Source: Isoetes taiwanensis (lineage: Eukaryota; Streptophyta; Lycopodiopsida; Isoetales; Isoetaceae). From it: a DNA stretch of 64,000 bases. The position numbers and the translations under genes are program-made. How positions within the stretch are numbered: position 1 is the first letter of the stretch; each line of letters opens with the position of its first letter. Positions 22,219 through 34,375 of this stretch are shown here, piece after piece. Where the stretch lies: contig JAJEKV010000144.1 of assembly GCA_021234155.1 (NCBI GenBank), forward strand, positions 310,001 through 374,000, in the 5' to 3' direction. The notes below the pieces were generated by a model, which was not told where the DNA came from, did no database searches, and worked only from the letters and a program-made list of their open reading frames with translations.

Positions 22219-24579
22219 ATGCACTTAAAGGGCGTAGCCAATTTGTTAGATCAAAATCAGTCATCAGTTGCCAATATCGTGTCTATCTTACAGACGTGCA
22301 GAAAGGAGAAGAGCCTAAAATATGCAAACAATGTCATTAGCAATCATGGATTTGAGGCACAGGCAATGGTGGGAAACTATGTTGTGCCAATGTTTGTGGA
22401 ATGTGGCAGTATTTCTGATGCACATCAGGCTTTTAACCGGTTATTTGATCACAATGAGCACTCCTGGACTTCTCTTATATTAGGCTATATGCAATGTGGA
22501 CAGCCCCAAAATGCCCTTAACCTCTATCAAAGGATGCAAGAAGACAAGGTACATCCTAATGGTCATACCCTCACAGCTTTACTGAGAGCCTGTGCAAGAG
22601 TGAAGGACGGGGAAAGAGGTAGGCAGCTGCATTTTCAGATTGTAGAAAAGGGAATTGATGTGGATGCATTTGTTGGCAGTGCCTTGGTTGACATGTATGT
22701 TAAATGTGGCTCTCTTGGGAAGGCCTTAGAAGTGTTCAACACAATGTCAATTCGAGATATTGCATCCTGGACTGCGTTAATAGCAGGTTATGTTGAAAAC
22801 GGACTTAGTTTGGAAGCTCTTAAGTACTTTGAACAAATGAAAGTGGAAGGTTTGTCCCCAAATCCGATAACCTTTGTTTGTTGCTTGAAAGCTTGCAGTA
22901 GCTTAGAAAATATAAACAAGGCACGAAAAATCCATGCAGAAATTTCTCAAAATGAATTTGAAAGGAATCCCTTTATTTGTAGTGCATTGATAGATATGTA
23001 TGTCAATTGTGGTTCACTTTTAGAGGCACAAGCATTATTTGATAAGCTGCCAATTCGTGGAGTTGCATTATGGAATGCACTTATTGGAGGGTATGCTGAC
23101 AATGGATTCGGCGAACATGCATTAAGATGCTTTGAACAAATGCAAGTAGAGGGGATATTGGCAGATGATGTGACATTTGTTTCCATCCTGAGTGCGTGTG
23201 GCTGCATAGAAGCATTAGATAGGGGTCGGGGAGTTCATATTCAGATTGCTCATAGAGGACATGAGCAGAACCTTCCCATTTGCAATGCATTGATAGACAT
23301 GTATGTCAAATGTGGTTCATTTCTAGAGGCTCAAAATGTTTTTGAGAAGATGTTGATCAGAAACGTCGTATCTTGGACAACTCTGATTGGGGGCTATGCA
23401 GAACATGGGCTTGGACACGAAGCTTTGGCACTTTATCAACAGATGCAAGTGGAAGGCATCCCTCCAGATGCAATTACACTGGTATGCTGCCTAAAAGCTT
23501 GTGGCAGTACCGGGGCCATAGGCAAGGCTCAAGAAATACACGACAAGATATTGAATAAGCAACTTGATAGAAATCTTCTTTTTGGTAATGCCCTGATTGA
23601 TATGTATACAAAATGTTGCTCCCTTACAGAGGCTCATGAAGTCTTTAATAAGCTTTTGGTACAAGATGTTGCATCCTGGAATGCAATGATAAGAGGGTAT
23701 GGCATGAACAATGATATTGCCAGGGCTGTTCTATGTTTTGAGGACATGCAAGCTCAAGGAGTGAAGCCTGACGCAGTTACATTTTTATGCCTTCTTGCTG
23801 CTTGCAGCCGAACCAGTTTAGTATTTGAGGGCTTAAAGTACTATAACATGATGAACATTTATGGCATTCCACCAGCAATAGATCATTATGGCTGCATGAT
23901 TGATCTTCTAGCACGGTCTGGGAACTTGTATGAGGCAAAGATGCTGCTTCAAAGTGTGCCATATCTTCCAGCTAGAGAAATGGTAACACCATTATTAAGC
24001 GCTTGCAAAACATATGGTGAAACAGAGGTGGGACTGTTTTGCTTTCAGCACCTGGTTCATATTAACCCACAAAATTCGTCTCCGTACGTGCATCTGGCAA
24101 ACATGTACTTAGCTGCTGGAAGGCAAGATGATGCAAATAAAATAGAGGAATTGAGGAACCATGCAGGGGCAAAGAAAAAGCCTGCAAAAGCTCTCATAGA
24201 GGTAAACAAGAAGATGCATAAGTTTGTGGTGGGTGACAATCAAAATGAAGAGACTTTGGCATTGTTAAACAAGTTGCATTCCCTCATGAAGGAAAAAGGT
24301 TACTGGCCAAATGTGGATCTTGTCTTGAAACATAATTCTGACGAGGACAAAGAAGCAATGCTGTGCGGGCATGTAGAGAGATTGGCCATAGCTTTTGGGC
24401 TTCTTAACACTCCACAAGGTGAAACCCTCCGGGTGACTAAAAATTTGAGAATGTGCAATGATTGCCATAGTGCAGGTAAGATAATATCTAATATTGAGAG
24501 ACGAGATATTATTCTACGAGAAAGTAATTGGGTTCATCACTTTCAAAATGGTCTTTGCTCTTGTGGAGATATGTGGTGA
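22219..24579 (+). CDS. PLS-class PPR protein with DYW-type C-terminus (organelle RNA editing factor)
   Basis: This is an intronless frame of 786 codons. PPR motifs recur with a 101-residue triplet period, with landmarks SWTSLI (82), SWTALI (183), LWNALI (284), SWTTLI (385) and SWNAMI (486). E-type motifs span about 520-680, then a DYW-type domain to the end. The deaminase signature is present: H718-V-E720 and C746-N-D-C749, with His774, C780 and C782 able to bind the second zinc. The protein ends CSCGDMW instead of CSCGDYW. Family members bind organelle transcripts through the PPR repeats and deaminate a target cytidine; the target here is unknown. No clear N-terminal transit peptide is obvious, because the frame starts close to the first repeat. 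An upstream in-frame start was not found. It is a single exon, as usual for this class. A broken copy lies 3252 bp upstream. Confidence 0.93.
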   Translation: MHLKGVANLLDQNQSSVANIVSILQTCRKEKSLKYANNVISNHGFEAQAMVGNYVVPMFVECGSISDAHQAFNRLFDHNEHSWTSLILGYMQCGQPQNALNLYQRMQEDKVHPNGHTLTALLRACARVKDGERGRQLHFQIVEKGIDVDAFVGSALVDMYVKCGSLGKALEVFNTMSIRDIASWTALIAGYVENGLSLEALKYFEQMKVEGLSPNPITFVCCLKACSSLENINKARKIHAEISQNEFERNPFICSALIDMYVNCGSLLEAQALFDKLPIRGVALWNALIGGYADNGFGEHALRCFEQMQVEGILADDVTFVSILSACGCIEALDRGRGVHIQIAHRGHEQNLPICNALIDMYVKCGSFLEAQNVFEKMLIRNVVSWTTLIGGYAEHGLGHEALALYQQMQVEGIPPDAITLVCCLKACGSTGAIGKAQEIHDKILNKQLDRNLLFGNALIDMYTKCCSLTEAHEVFNKLLVQDVASWNAMIRGYGMNNDIARAVLCFEDMQAQGVKPDAVTFLCLLAACSRTSLVFEGLKYYNMMNIYGIPPAIDHYGCMIDLLARSGNLYEAKMLLQSVPYLPAREMVTPLLSACKTYGETEVGLFCFQHLVHINPQNSSPYVHLANMYLAAGRQDDANKIEELRNHAGAKKKPAKALIEVNKKMHKFVVGDNQNEETLALLNKLHSLMKEKGYWPNVDLVLKHNSDEDKEAMLCGHVERLAIAFGLLNTPQGETLRVTKNLRMCNDCHSAGKIISNIERRDIILRESNWVHHFQNGLCSCGDMW

Positions 24580-25225
24580 ACATCTCAGGCTCTTAACATT
24601 AATTGATGAATAAATTTATATTTTACAAATTACCAAAACAAATCGAAGACATTAAGAACTCCAAGAATCATGGCTAATTCTAGTATGGAATTTGGGACAT
24701 ATTTTCTTATCAAACTAGCGATGCCATAAACAAGAGGAAGTATGTATAAATAACACTTCAAAACATCCAAAACCTCAATCATCTTTCCTTCTGTACATAT
24801 ATCAAAGGGTTGAACATGCCAAGTACCAATGCTTGGATAGTGAATGTAGACTCTCTAGCCACAGGCTCAATGTTTTCCATAGTCCTGCCGGGAGGTTAAA
24901 CTGTCAAATGCATTGTCTGCACGTTTTTTTGGCAGTGGGTGATAGGCACGTGGTGTAGGTGATAAAATTATGATACGTAGGTATCTGGTGATGCTAATTT
25001 ATTCGTCTTATACATATCCAAATGATGGAGCTATCTATACCCGAGACCAGAGCAATTAATGAGACATGGCATATTAGCAAGCAAGCATGAATTCATAAAC
25101 ATGACATTTGTGATACAAAAAATGAACCGAGCATAATATCAACAGCATGGCAATTAAAAACCATTATATTTACATACTGATATATACATCAACAACGTTA
25201 TGATGGTCCCAAATTCCAAACATAC
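24580..25225. other. Intergenic between PPR gene and minus-strand gene
   Basis: This lies between two convergent 3' ends. AATAAATTTATATT-like signals follow the PPR stop closely (about 24610). No gene seen. Confidence 0.5.
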
Positions 25226-27449
25226 TTATATGTCAAGTAATATCCAACCCATCCCACAACCTAGCATAAAACCAGCACTGGCAAGACTGAGCCCCAAAGC
25301 AAATGCGAGTCCAACCGTGCAGCCTAACATCATATCAGGAGCCAGATAGCTGCTTTCATGCTGGTAGTTCCTATCCTTATCCCACTTCAGACTTTTCTTT
25401 TTCACAAACGCTTTCCATCTGTTGTTTGAAAGTTGCTGAAAAGCAATTTGAGGATTGAGGAAATTATGCTGAACCCAAACTGGCGATTGATCTCCTGCAT
25501 GCAGCCTCAAACATAAATTTTCTGCTTGCAGGAAGTTCACCCACTGCTTATATGTGAATGAGATCGAGGCCTCCTTAAGGAACAAATTCATAAGTCGTTC
25601 CTTCTCTAACAATGCTACAGCAGCAACCTTTTCTGCCTCCCTTGCTCGAGTCTGAGAGTGGCAAAGGGCCTGACATAATTCAAAATGTGGATCATCTGCC
25701 CTCTTTTGAACTGGGGTCTCATTGTTTGTTGAACTGCAAAATGTGATAAGAATTACAACAATCAAACACAATCGGGTTTTCAAACACATACAGGCAAACA
25801 AGACTACCTGATATGATGACACTCATACGCGATTGTAGAGGACGGCATGGATGAATAAGGAGGGCTTACTGAGAGCCGTCCAGCACCCAAAACAAAGTCA
25901 GTGGTCGGCAAACCTTGCATATCCAAGTGTGCTGGTTCCTTCCCAGAAAGAAGAGATGCTAAAAGACTTCTGTTCTGAGACACACTTAAACTATCTCCCT
26001 TTTTTGAAATCACATCACATTTTCCTAAGATATCTTTTGGTCCCAGAGTATGTACAGGGGGCAAATCACAATTCTCCACACGTTCAAGAGACTTTTGAGC
26101 AACTAATGCAGCTAAATCTTCTTTACCAGCAGTACGCCATGAAAGGCTTCCAGATTGGATGGTAGTGAAAGAATTCAGATCAGCAGACTGTTTATAGGCT
26201 TTTTCACATGTACTTGAGGTTATACTATTAAGTTCTAAAGAACCATATCCACTCGATGCAGCAACTCTGGATTCTGGACCTTCAGCCACATCAAGCATCT
26301 TAATTGACGGTCTCGGCCGATTTTCGGAACTCACTTTACCTAATATGCTGCTAGGTGACTGTTTGCCTGTCATGTCTGACTGAACGGCTGGGGAAATATC
26401 AGATCCAGAACCCAAGGTGGCATGCAAACTCCGACATGTATCAGATATGTGTTCAGACTTCTTTTCAGTCTCTTGAATAGTTGACTTTGGTGCAGCAAAG
26501 TATTGGGAGTTCAAAGACGTCCATGCTTCAGAAAAACCAAGAGATCTAACACAGTCGACACCTTTCATGCTTTGTCCATCAGACTTCTGCTCATGGGCAG
26601 CAGATTGGGGTAGATTTGGCCGTTTTGCATCCTCATGCAACAAATAATATGTTGCTGCTGTACGCTGCCAAGCAGCCCTAAGTTCTGCACCAGCCATTAC
26701 TTCAACAGTGGCTCCTAGCTCCCTGGCAAATACGAAGATCACACAATAATAAAGAAACAGAAGATGTTATATGCCTAAAACTTATTAGGATGCTTTCACA
26801 AAACTCATATTCATCAGCAAGAGGACAAATTATGCATTAAAATGGATCTATAACACTACAATTAGTTTGACAAGTTGCTTAACAAAACACTATTGCAGAT
26901 TACAATGCTTTGCCGAGGGTATCACATGCAAATTAATTTGTAAAGTTGAGCCCAGTGCCAACGCGAATCGTGAAACCTTAAACACAAAAATTGCAAGGAG
27001 TTTGACAGGCAGTAGCTTTATAGCTAAATTGTCCATATGAAGGTAGCATATAATAATGAAATGCTGAATATTCTTCATTGATATAAAGTTTCACATATAT
27101 TCATTTCTAGCTTTCAAGATTTTTAAGCTATCATAAGAAACAATCCAAACATCAAATTGATAACTTACTTGGCATGCACAATACCAGGTCCACTAAACTG
27201 AGCAACAGCAATAGTAGAAATCCCAGCACCCACGTATGACAGAACTGCTTTGGCAAATCTAGCAATACCAGTGCCTGTTAAATGCCGTTTAGGCTCACAA
27301 TTTGCAAATTGGCTTTGAGCTGGTAAATTAAGAAGCGCAGATTGCTCAGTAGGAGTATGGCAGCGTCTAAGGGAAGCACGGGGGCATGCAACCAGCCCAG
27401 ATCTCGCTGCCGGAAGCAGCCTTAAGGCTGCTCTTAGAGCGTCGACCAT
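25226..27449 (-). CDS. Three-exon gene for a plant-conserved protein with coiled coil and C-terminal membrane segment
   Basis: The exons on the minus strand are 27449-27169, 26722-25808 and 25733-25226. The introns begin GTAAG and GTAGT, both end in AG, and the joins keep frame (Lys across the first, Ser across the second), giving 567 residues. The N-terminal exon is basic (MVDALRAALRLLPAARSGLV) and could be organelle-targeting. Exon 2 has ELRAAWQRTAATYYLLHEDA, a long Ser-rich linker, and a conserved block LSWRTAGKEDLAALVAQKSL then ERVENCDLPP. Exon 3 has HSQTRAREAEKVAAVALLEK (likely coiled coil), YKQWVNFLQAENLCLRL, and a Gly-rich hydrophobic end near LGCTVGLAFALGLSLASAGF, probably a membrane segment. 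These blocks match my memory of an uncharacterised plant protein family. I know no function. Splicing is inferred, not shown by transcripts. Confidence 0.75.
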
Positions 27450-28474
27450 GCCCTTAACTTGATTCCTCGTAGCATTAGCTTTGTACTCGAATTACAAACA
27501 AAATCGGATAAAAAGAAGCCTGCGTATTATTACTAAAAGCTTGAAACCCTGACATAACCTAAATCTGCAGAAAAGCACGCCGTACTAAGAATGCAAAAAT
27601 CTGGGCTAAGAAGAAAAAATTGTTTAAGCATTTTGGATAAACTACCATAAAAAGACTTACCAACCTAAATTGAAGCAAGCCAGTGGACGCCATGCCAAAG
27701 AAGGAAGTCCGGCAGCAGCCATCTAATCCACTATCTGCATTTGGTCATCAGAATGAGAACACGTGTACATCAAACTGAAATCTTGGCCCTTGAAAGCGCA
27801 ACGCTGGCAATTCCAAATTTGGCGGCCAGATCTGCGGGAAGTTATCCATCATGGGGGCATGGGCCCCTTCCTAAATACGTGGAATTTCAATACTGTATTA
27901 TACGGATGAATTCTTCTCAAACGTAGGCTTTGGATGAATCTAATATGAGGCCTCAAAGTAATGAAGTATAAGGGAAGCTCATCAGATTCTAGGGACCCAT
28001 GATTGGTAGCAATCCAGAGCAAGTTGCCCCAGTGTCCCTCTAATTGGGGGTTGAGGTGGTGAATCTATTGCAATGCCAAATTTTTATCTCATTCTACAAG
28101 TTCCTTGGTCTGCCTCTACGGAATGAGATGCTTGGCTGCCTCTACGGAATGAGATGACCAACTTACAGTGACATGAGGTAATGCTGATTTTAGTGTTGTG
28201 TTGTGAAATACAAAGATATGTAATTGTGTGGCTTTGTAGTCCTTCTTGGTCTTGGGCTTGGTCGCCTCTAGTGTGACAAAGTTGTTACATCATCATACCA
28301 ACAATAAGTATAATTGTTGTGCTCGAAGCCAAGCATGAGTTTTAGTAATTCCAACATTGATTGGTTGTTAAGAAGAATGGCAAATATCCCATCCTTGCGA
28401 AGTTGCCAAAGATGCACATGTTCTATACATTATGTGGAACGTGGGAAAGGATTTGAGAAGTTGCAAGAGTAGGG
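27450..28474. other. Upstream region of the minus-strand gene; no gene seen
   Basis: Probable promoter and 5' untranslated sequence of the minus-strand gene near 27450-27750. A short direct repeat, CTGCCTCTACGGAATGAGAT, occurs at about 28111 and 28138. Confidence 0.4.
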
Positions 28475-28972
28475 CAAAATTACAAAATACCCTTATGGTT
28501 TGACGAATTTCACAAGATACCCTTGAGTTTTAGTTTCGTGAAATGCCCTTTGTCAACATACAAAATATTTTGTATTTTTTAAAATTATTCAAATGCCCTT
28601 AAGTTTCCTATTAATTTCCCAAACGTCCTTGAGACATGACAATGTTTTTCAATTTCAAATATTTCAAAGTTTACCAAATACCCTTAAGATTTAACAAAAT
28701 AATTTAAATACCCTTGTAGGCCAAGCTTTTTCAGAAAAAAAAATTCAAGAAATATCTGCTATATTTGAGAAAGATCTGTTATAATTGGACCTCAACTTTG
28801 TTGTTTCGTCGGGCTCAACTACAAAGAAGAGAAAAATTCCTAAAATAACATCGTATATCCTTAAAATTATACAAAAAGATATATGTTGACCACGGGCATT
28901 TTAGGAAATTATCAACACTCAGGGGTATTCTGGGAAATTGGTCAAAGCATAAGGATATTTTGTATTTTTTTT
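28475..28972. mobile_element. Foldback MITE-like element, second family
   Basis: The left end reads TTACAAAATACCCTTATGGT then TTGAC. The reverse complement of the right end reads ATACAAAATATCCTTATGCT then TTGAC. Both continue in parallel for about 95 bp (ATACCCTTGAGT versus ATACCCCTGAGT; AAATGCCCTTTGTCAACATA versus AAATGCCCGTGGTCAACATA). The arm is itself made of a repeated AAATRCCCTTR motif. The interior is non-coding. Confidence 0.75.
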
Positions 28973-30231
28973 TTCCTTGAACTCATTTGCTATGATTCTA
29001 ATAAAAACAGTACTTTCATCAAGTACATGCTAGCAATCACATCATCCATCAAAAGCATCATCATTGTGACCTACCATGCTCCCTTATCGCATTGGCCCCA
29101 TGCACGTTGAAATTTAATTTAATTTCTGCGGAGACATGTCCATAGAAGATATAAAAACTAGCAGTAAGCCAGGCTTGGAGCAAAGGTTCTGGCGATAAAG
29201 GGTAGACGATAAAGAAAGGAAAATGTTTAGGGAAGGGTAGACGATAAAGAAAGGAGAACTAGCAGTAACGCAGGCCTGGGGAAAAGGAGGGGTTGGGCAG
29301 AGGGGATTAGTCCATTAAATTAATAAACTTAGAGGATTTTTGTGCTTCATTCATTTGCCCTAGGTATACATAGCTCAATAAGAGGACTCATTTTTTCTAG
29401 ATAACGAGATTTAAGAATTGAGGATGGCTTTTGTGGTTGAGTTAGGTGTTTAGGAATTATAATACATCGTAGAGAGTGAACTATGATGCTTACAATAAAG
29501 CTAGCATCATAACATGGGATTTCCTTTGTGTTTTTTATACGTTGTTCAATATGGCTTTGCTATGATTTAAGTGATGTATTCGTTTGACTGTAAGAAATAG
29601 TATTTCTAGACTGCACCTTTTTTTGGCCATTGATTTTTAGAAAAAAAGAGAGATTGTGTGGTTGTATGTGGATATTAGATGAAAGCTTGAGTGATTTAGT
29701 GATGGCGCAGCTCACCGGCTAGGATTTTGGCATTGCTTCAATCTCATACATCTCCCTCCTCGAGTGTCCCCTTCGAGCAATTTTTGGTGCGTTGGAAAGC
29801 ACTTGTAGTAAGCTTTTCAATAATGTATGGCATCAGGTGGTTTCTCTCTCTAATTCAGTTCCAGAATTAGGATCATCCATTTCGGCCTCCATGGTTACTG
29901 CTGCCAGCACGCAATATTGCTCGCAATTTCCTACTTCTATGGCCTCTTCACCACTGCCTCCTATTTCTCATCTCAATCCTCTTGCTTATGCCCCTCCTTC
30001 CATGGATTTGCATCAATTCCTGCCTCTCTCTGTTGTGCGTTCTATATCTACTTCTTCATTTCTACCTTCTCATACTACCCCTACTACTACCTCAATTCCT
30101 TCTTCTCTTGATCCCTCATCCTCTTCTGGCCTTTTCTCCTGTGTTTTCATCCATTATTCATTAGTACATTAGTATTTAATTTTATTTTATTTTGAAGAAC
30201 GTGTTTTACTTCATATTATACACTCAAAATA
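28973..30231. other. No recognisable gene
   Basis: A short direct repeat GGGTAGACGATAAAGAAAGG occurs at about 29200 and 29226. A 126-codon Ser/Pro/Thr-rich plus frame (29792-30172) has biased composition and no recognised domain, so I do not call it a gene. Confidence 0.4.
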
Positions 30232-33200
30232 TTACAAAGTACTTCCAGAAGTAAGAAATGTTCCTGAAGCATCAATCACTTTTAGATGATCACTCCATAT
30301 TGGAATTTTAATACGATCAGGCCAATTGGAGATCTGAAAGCAATTATACAACTTCTTACGAATTTCTTGAAGCACCACCTGAGAAGAAATACGCTTATCA
30401 TAAAAGACCTTTCTTCGCCTTCGCTTCCATACACTCCATATTAGCCAAGACTTTGCCATGTGAAATGCAATCCTTTTAGAAACTTGATCCAATCGATTTG
30501 GATAAATACCCAAAAGAAAATGTTGACTATCCAAAGATACTCCAAAAGAGAATGCGGCCCGGGAACCTAAGAATACTCAGACTCACGCACACAAATATAA
30601 ACAATTGCTCCAATGTTTCAATGCACAGCTCACACATTGGGCAAAGTGGGCTTACTCCGGCTTAAAGCGATGAACCATCTCATTAACTCTCAAAGAGCGA
30701 TGAATCACCTGCCAAAGTAGAACATTTACCTTTGGAGGATTATATTTAGACCAAACAAACCATTGAGAAGGCAAAGTCTGTAAGTGCCATTTTTGAGAAG
30801 GTGATAAAGTACTTGAGGAGGTAAGCAATCTGTAGCATGAACTTACTAGCTTCTTGCCTTCTTTAATACCTTGAACAAAGTTCCAAAGATCTCTTGTTAC
30901 CCACCTTCTTAATTAGAGGAAGAGCACTTGCTACATAAGCCCATATCTTCGATATCTTTATCCAACAACCCATATGTCTCCACGAAACCATTGCCAAGGA
31001 GCAATGTCAATACCAAAATACCAACTTTGTTCAATAGAAATAATACACGCTCTCCTCCACCTCGGCTTTGGGAATGCGATGCATAAATTCTACAACCGGG
31101 TGTAGTTGTCCATGAGTATACAAAGGCAACACTAGAAAGGGGAAGATGCACGGAGACAAGCTTCCCAATCAAATGTAATCACCCATTTGGACTACCTTCC
31201 GGGCCGAAGCAAGCCTTTCAAGATCTTGGAGAGGCATGTGAAGAAGCTTTCAATGGATATAACAATGCCCAAGGGAGCTCAATTATCACACCTTGCTTAT
31301 GAAAAAGCATACACTTCTTTCTTGATTGTTTAAGTAACTTCATACACGGTGATGCACAATCATCTTTCAACAAAGCCCGAACAATAGCTTAGAAGCTAAG
31401 ATCTTACCCTGTAAAGAAAGATCCAACATACCAAGTCCTCCTTGTTGTTTAAACAACATACATTTCTTCCACGCCACCTTCACAGTGCCTCCTTGATCGG
31501 TACACCAGACAAAATCTCTTACAATCTTTTTTTTTTATCTCGCAAACTTAGAATTTGGAGCCAATAGAATCGAAACCAAATAAATATGCGTATTGTTCAA
31601 TACCGACTTAGCTACTTGAATTCTACCGCCAAGGATAACTTTGAACCTCTCCACCAAATCGGTTGCCTTTGTAAATTTAAGATAATTTCATCCCATGCTT
31701 CATTCATGTCAATATCTAGACCAAAGGGGACTCCTAGAAGCTTTGTCTTTGCGGATGGTACAACAACCTTCCGGGCATACTCATATAAAAATGCTAAAAC
31801 CGCTTCCTTCCCCACCCATAAAGCACTACACTTAGCCCAATTAAGAAGACAAACCGGATGCAATTGAAAATATATCCAAAATCTTTTTGATTATCGCACA
31901 TTATTCTCTTCACCATCCACTAGCAAGAAGGTATCGTGCGCAACCGATTAACCAAAACACATTTCACCTTCCACCAATAATAATCCCTTTACCAAACCAT
32001 CCTTTTCAGCCTCATGCAATAATTGCGAAAGTCCTTCTGCCACTATAGTAAACAAAAAAGGAGCTAAAGGGCAACCTTGCCTTATTCCACGTTCAATTGG
32101 AAAAAGTACCAATGGTTCTCCATGATACAGTACTACCCCCTTAGCAGAAATCAACATTTTATGCATCATAGATCGGAAACCAGATCCAAATCCCAATTTC
32201 AAAAGCATGGCATCCAAGAAAGTCCACTTCACACTATCATAAGCTTTAGCAAAATCCAATTTTAAATCTGAAGATTTTGACTGAACATTGGGCCCAATGA
32301 ACTCCTTCATATCTTTGCCCTATATTATGAAAAATTTGCCCGACACGGAAGAAAGCTCCCTGGTGAAGGCATCTATTTTCAATCCCAAAACCGGTTTAAG
32401 TCTTTCTGCATAGGCTTTTGCAATAATTTTATAGATAGTAGATAGAAGAGTTATTGGGTGCCAATCATGAATGCTCACAGGTTCTTTCACTTTAGGAATA
32501 AGAGAAATCAAACCCGTATTCAAAATCCTATCAAATTGATGTGAAGTACACAAATCTTTGTATGCCTCCATAATGCTTACTGACGTCCATTCCCAATACC
32601 TTTTAAAAAATTCTACAGAGATACTATCCCTGGACATTTATCTGAAGCCAACTTAAATGTTGCTTTGCTTTCATAATTCGGACATGGAAATTGGGGCCTC
32701 TAACAATTGAGATTCCTCTTGTGAAAGAATTGCATGAACCTTAGAAAGCACAATATCCTGCATTACATCTTCATGAGGCAAGTGTTTGACCTTAAAAAAA
32801 GTTTCAAAGTATTGAGTAAGGGACTGCTTAATCTCATTTGGCTCTGTCATTACCCTCCCGTACCCACTTTCTTAAGCTCCTCTAATTCAGCATATAACTT
32901 ACTTAATGTCTCTTTTTCTTCACGAACTCGTTGCGCTCCCCACCATTTCGCAAAAATCTTGACATTTGCCAAAGCCTCAACAATTCTTCAAGATACCATG
33001 TTGTTGAGATGAAGCCTTTTGCCAAGCCCTCGACATCTGCTTCAAACTCCTCATTAGGCAACCATCTAGTATTCAATTTAAACACCGTTTTTCTCTTTTG
33101 TCGACCATGAGTAAGTTCACGATTTTCAAGAATTTGAGGATTATGGTCCGAGACAGCTTGTGCCAAATAATTAAGCCTCCATAACCGTGGACATATATCA

Positions 33201-33770
33201 CAAAGCACACTATTTGCATACATTCGATCATGGCGAGCACTGTGACAATCTGGGCCAACCCAATTATTAGTCAAGTAAAAGATGAATCTCCATCAACTTA
33301 GTAAACCCATGGCGAAAAGAGTAACTTACGCCCCGGGCTTTGTCGTTCAAAGCCGCTTACAATCTGTCCACCACCTAATGTCTTGTCTTTGATTCGACCA
33401 TATTGAAATCCCCTACTAAAAGCCAAGCCACATTTTCTCCCCATTTTGGTATTTTATTACATAAAGAAGCCCATAAAGTTGCTCTTTTTCTAGGAATATT
33501 AGATGCATATACATTAATGATACCACACTCTTGAAGTCCTTGCATCCATTTAATGACTGTCCACCTTCCAAATTTATCTTTTGCTGTAAATGTGACATGA
33601 ACATCCATACTCCAGGCTATCATTGTACCACCCCGAGCCTTGCCTGAAGTACTTATTATAGTAGAAGTTTGCTTCCCAAACAAATTCATCATTGGAACAA
33701 CCTTGCCTCTATCACTTTTATGCTCTTGAATACATAAAATATCTGGATTAATGTGTTTAATTAGTATTTA
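30232..33770 (-). mobile_element. Decayed L1-like LINE
   Basis: Read on the minus strand the order is endonuclease, RT, then zinc-finger tail. Endonuclease pieces near 33760-33375 show DILCIQEHK, INVYASNIPRKRATLW and LLVGDFNMVES, and SDHNPQIL is near 33140. RT pieces at 32637-31948 show ISLIPKVKEPVSIHDWHPIT, KLDFAKAYDSVKWTFLDAML and RGIRQGCPLAPFLFTI. The catalytic YADD site has decayed to a VAHD-like sequence near 31945, followed by a TFLL match. LLGVPFGLDID near 31730 and a C-terminal WLIWSVWKRRRRKVFYDKR near 30420 complete it. Several frameshifts and stops split the frame, and ORF1 and the 5' end are missing. Non-functional. Confidence 0.85.
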
Positions 33771-34119
33771 ATTTATGCTTCATTGTATTTTTCATATTAT
33801 CATCATCGTGGTTATTATTTATTCATTTTGCTTATTACAAGCCATGTTAAGCATCTAAATCTTATTAATTAGCAAAATAGACTAAATGAAATTATGTGAT
33901 CTTTATAGATGTCATTCATCCTACCAGGATGCTTTTTGTTAATGTGTTCATTGTAGATGTTATTCATTCTACCAGGATGCTTTTTATTAATGGTCTCCAT
34001 GTCATTCTCTATTGTATCATTGTAATTGCTTTTAAAACCTTTGTACTTCTCCCCCTTTTTTTTATTGGCCCTTTAGATTCTACTATGTTCATGTTCAGGG
34101 CCGAATTTTTTTTAAGTAA
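33771..34119. other. No gene; short direct repeat
   Basis: A unit ending CTACCAGGATGCTTTTT occurs twice (about 33922 and 33973). No coding signal. Confidence 0.4.
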
Positions 34120-34375
34120 ACACAAACATTACATCCAACACTTTTAAATTAAAATCTCCTGAAACGCCCCTTGGTTTGGATGCATATTCACATGGGGGTG
34201 ACGCAAGGCAATGGGAGCTCTTCAAATTGTATAATACATGTATAAAATCAACATCATTCAGTACATTGCCTCAAATCTTATAGTATTTCGTAAACCTCGT
34301 TATACAAATACCAAAACTTGTGCGAGCATACCCCACAAATGAGAAACATTATCTACAGTCTAGATCTCCCACATA
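34120..34375. mobile_element. Partial second copy of the first foldback MITE
   Basis: ACATCCAACACTTTTAAATT, TTGGTTTGGATGCATATTCA and the interior text TACATGTATAAAATCAACAT to CATACCCCACAAATGAG align with the reverse complement of the element at 119-565. The right arm is not seen, so this copy is truncated or diverged there. Confidence 0.75.

Noticed and set aside
29792-30172. 126-codon Ser/Pro/Thr-rich frame
   Set aside because: Biased composition, overlapping frames of similar length and no recognisable domain or splice context.
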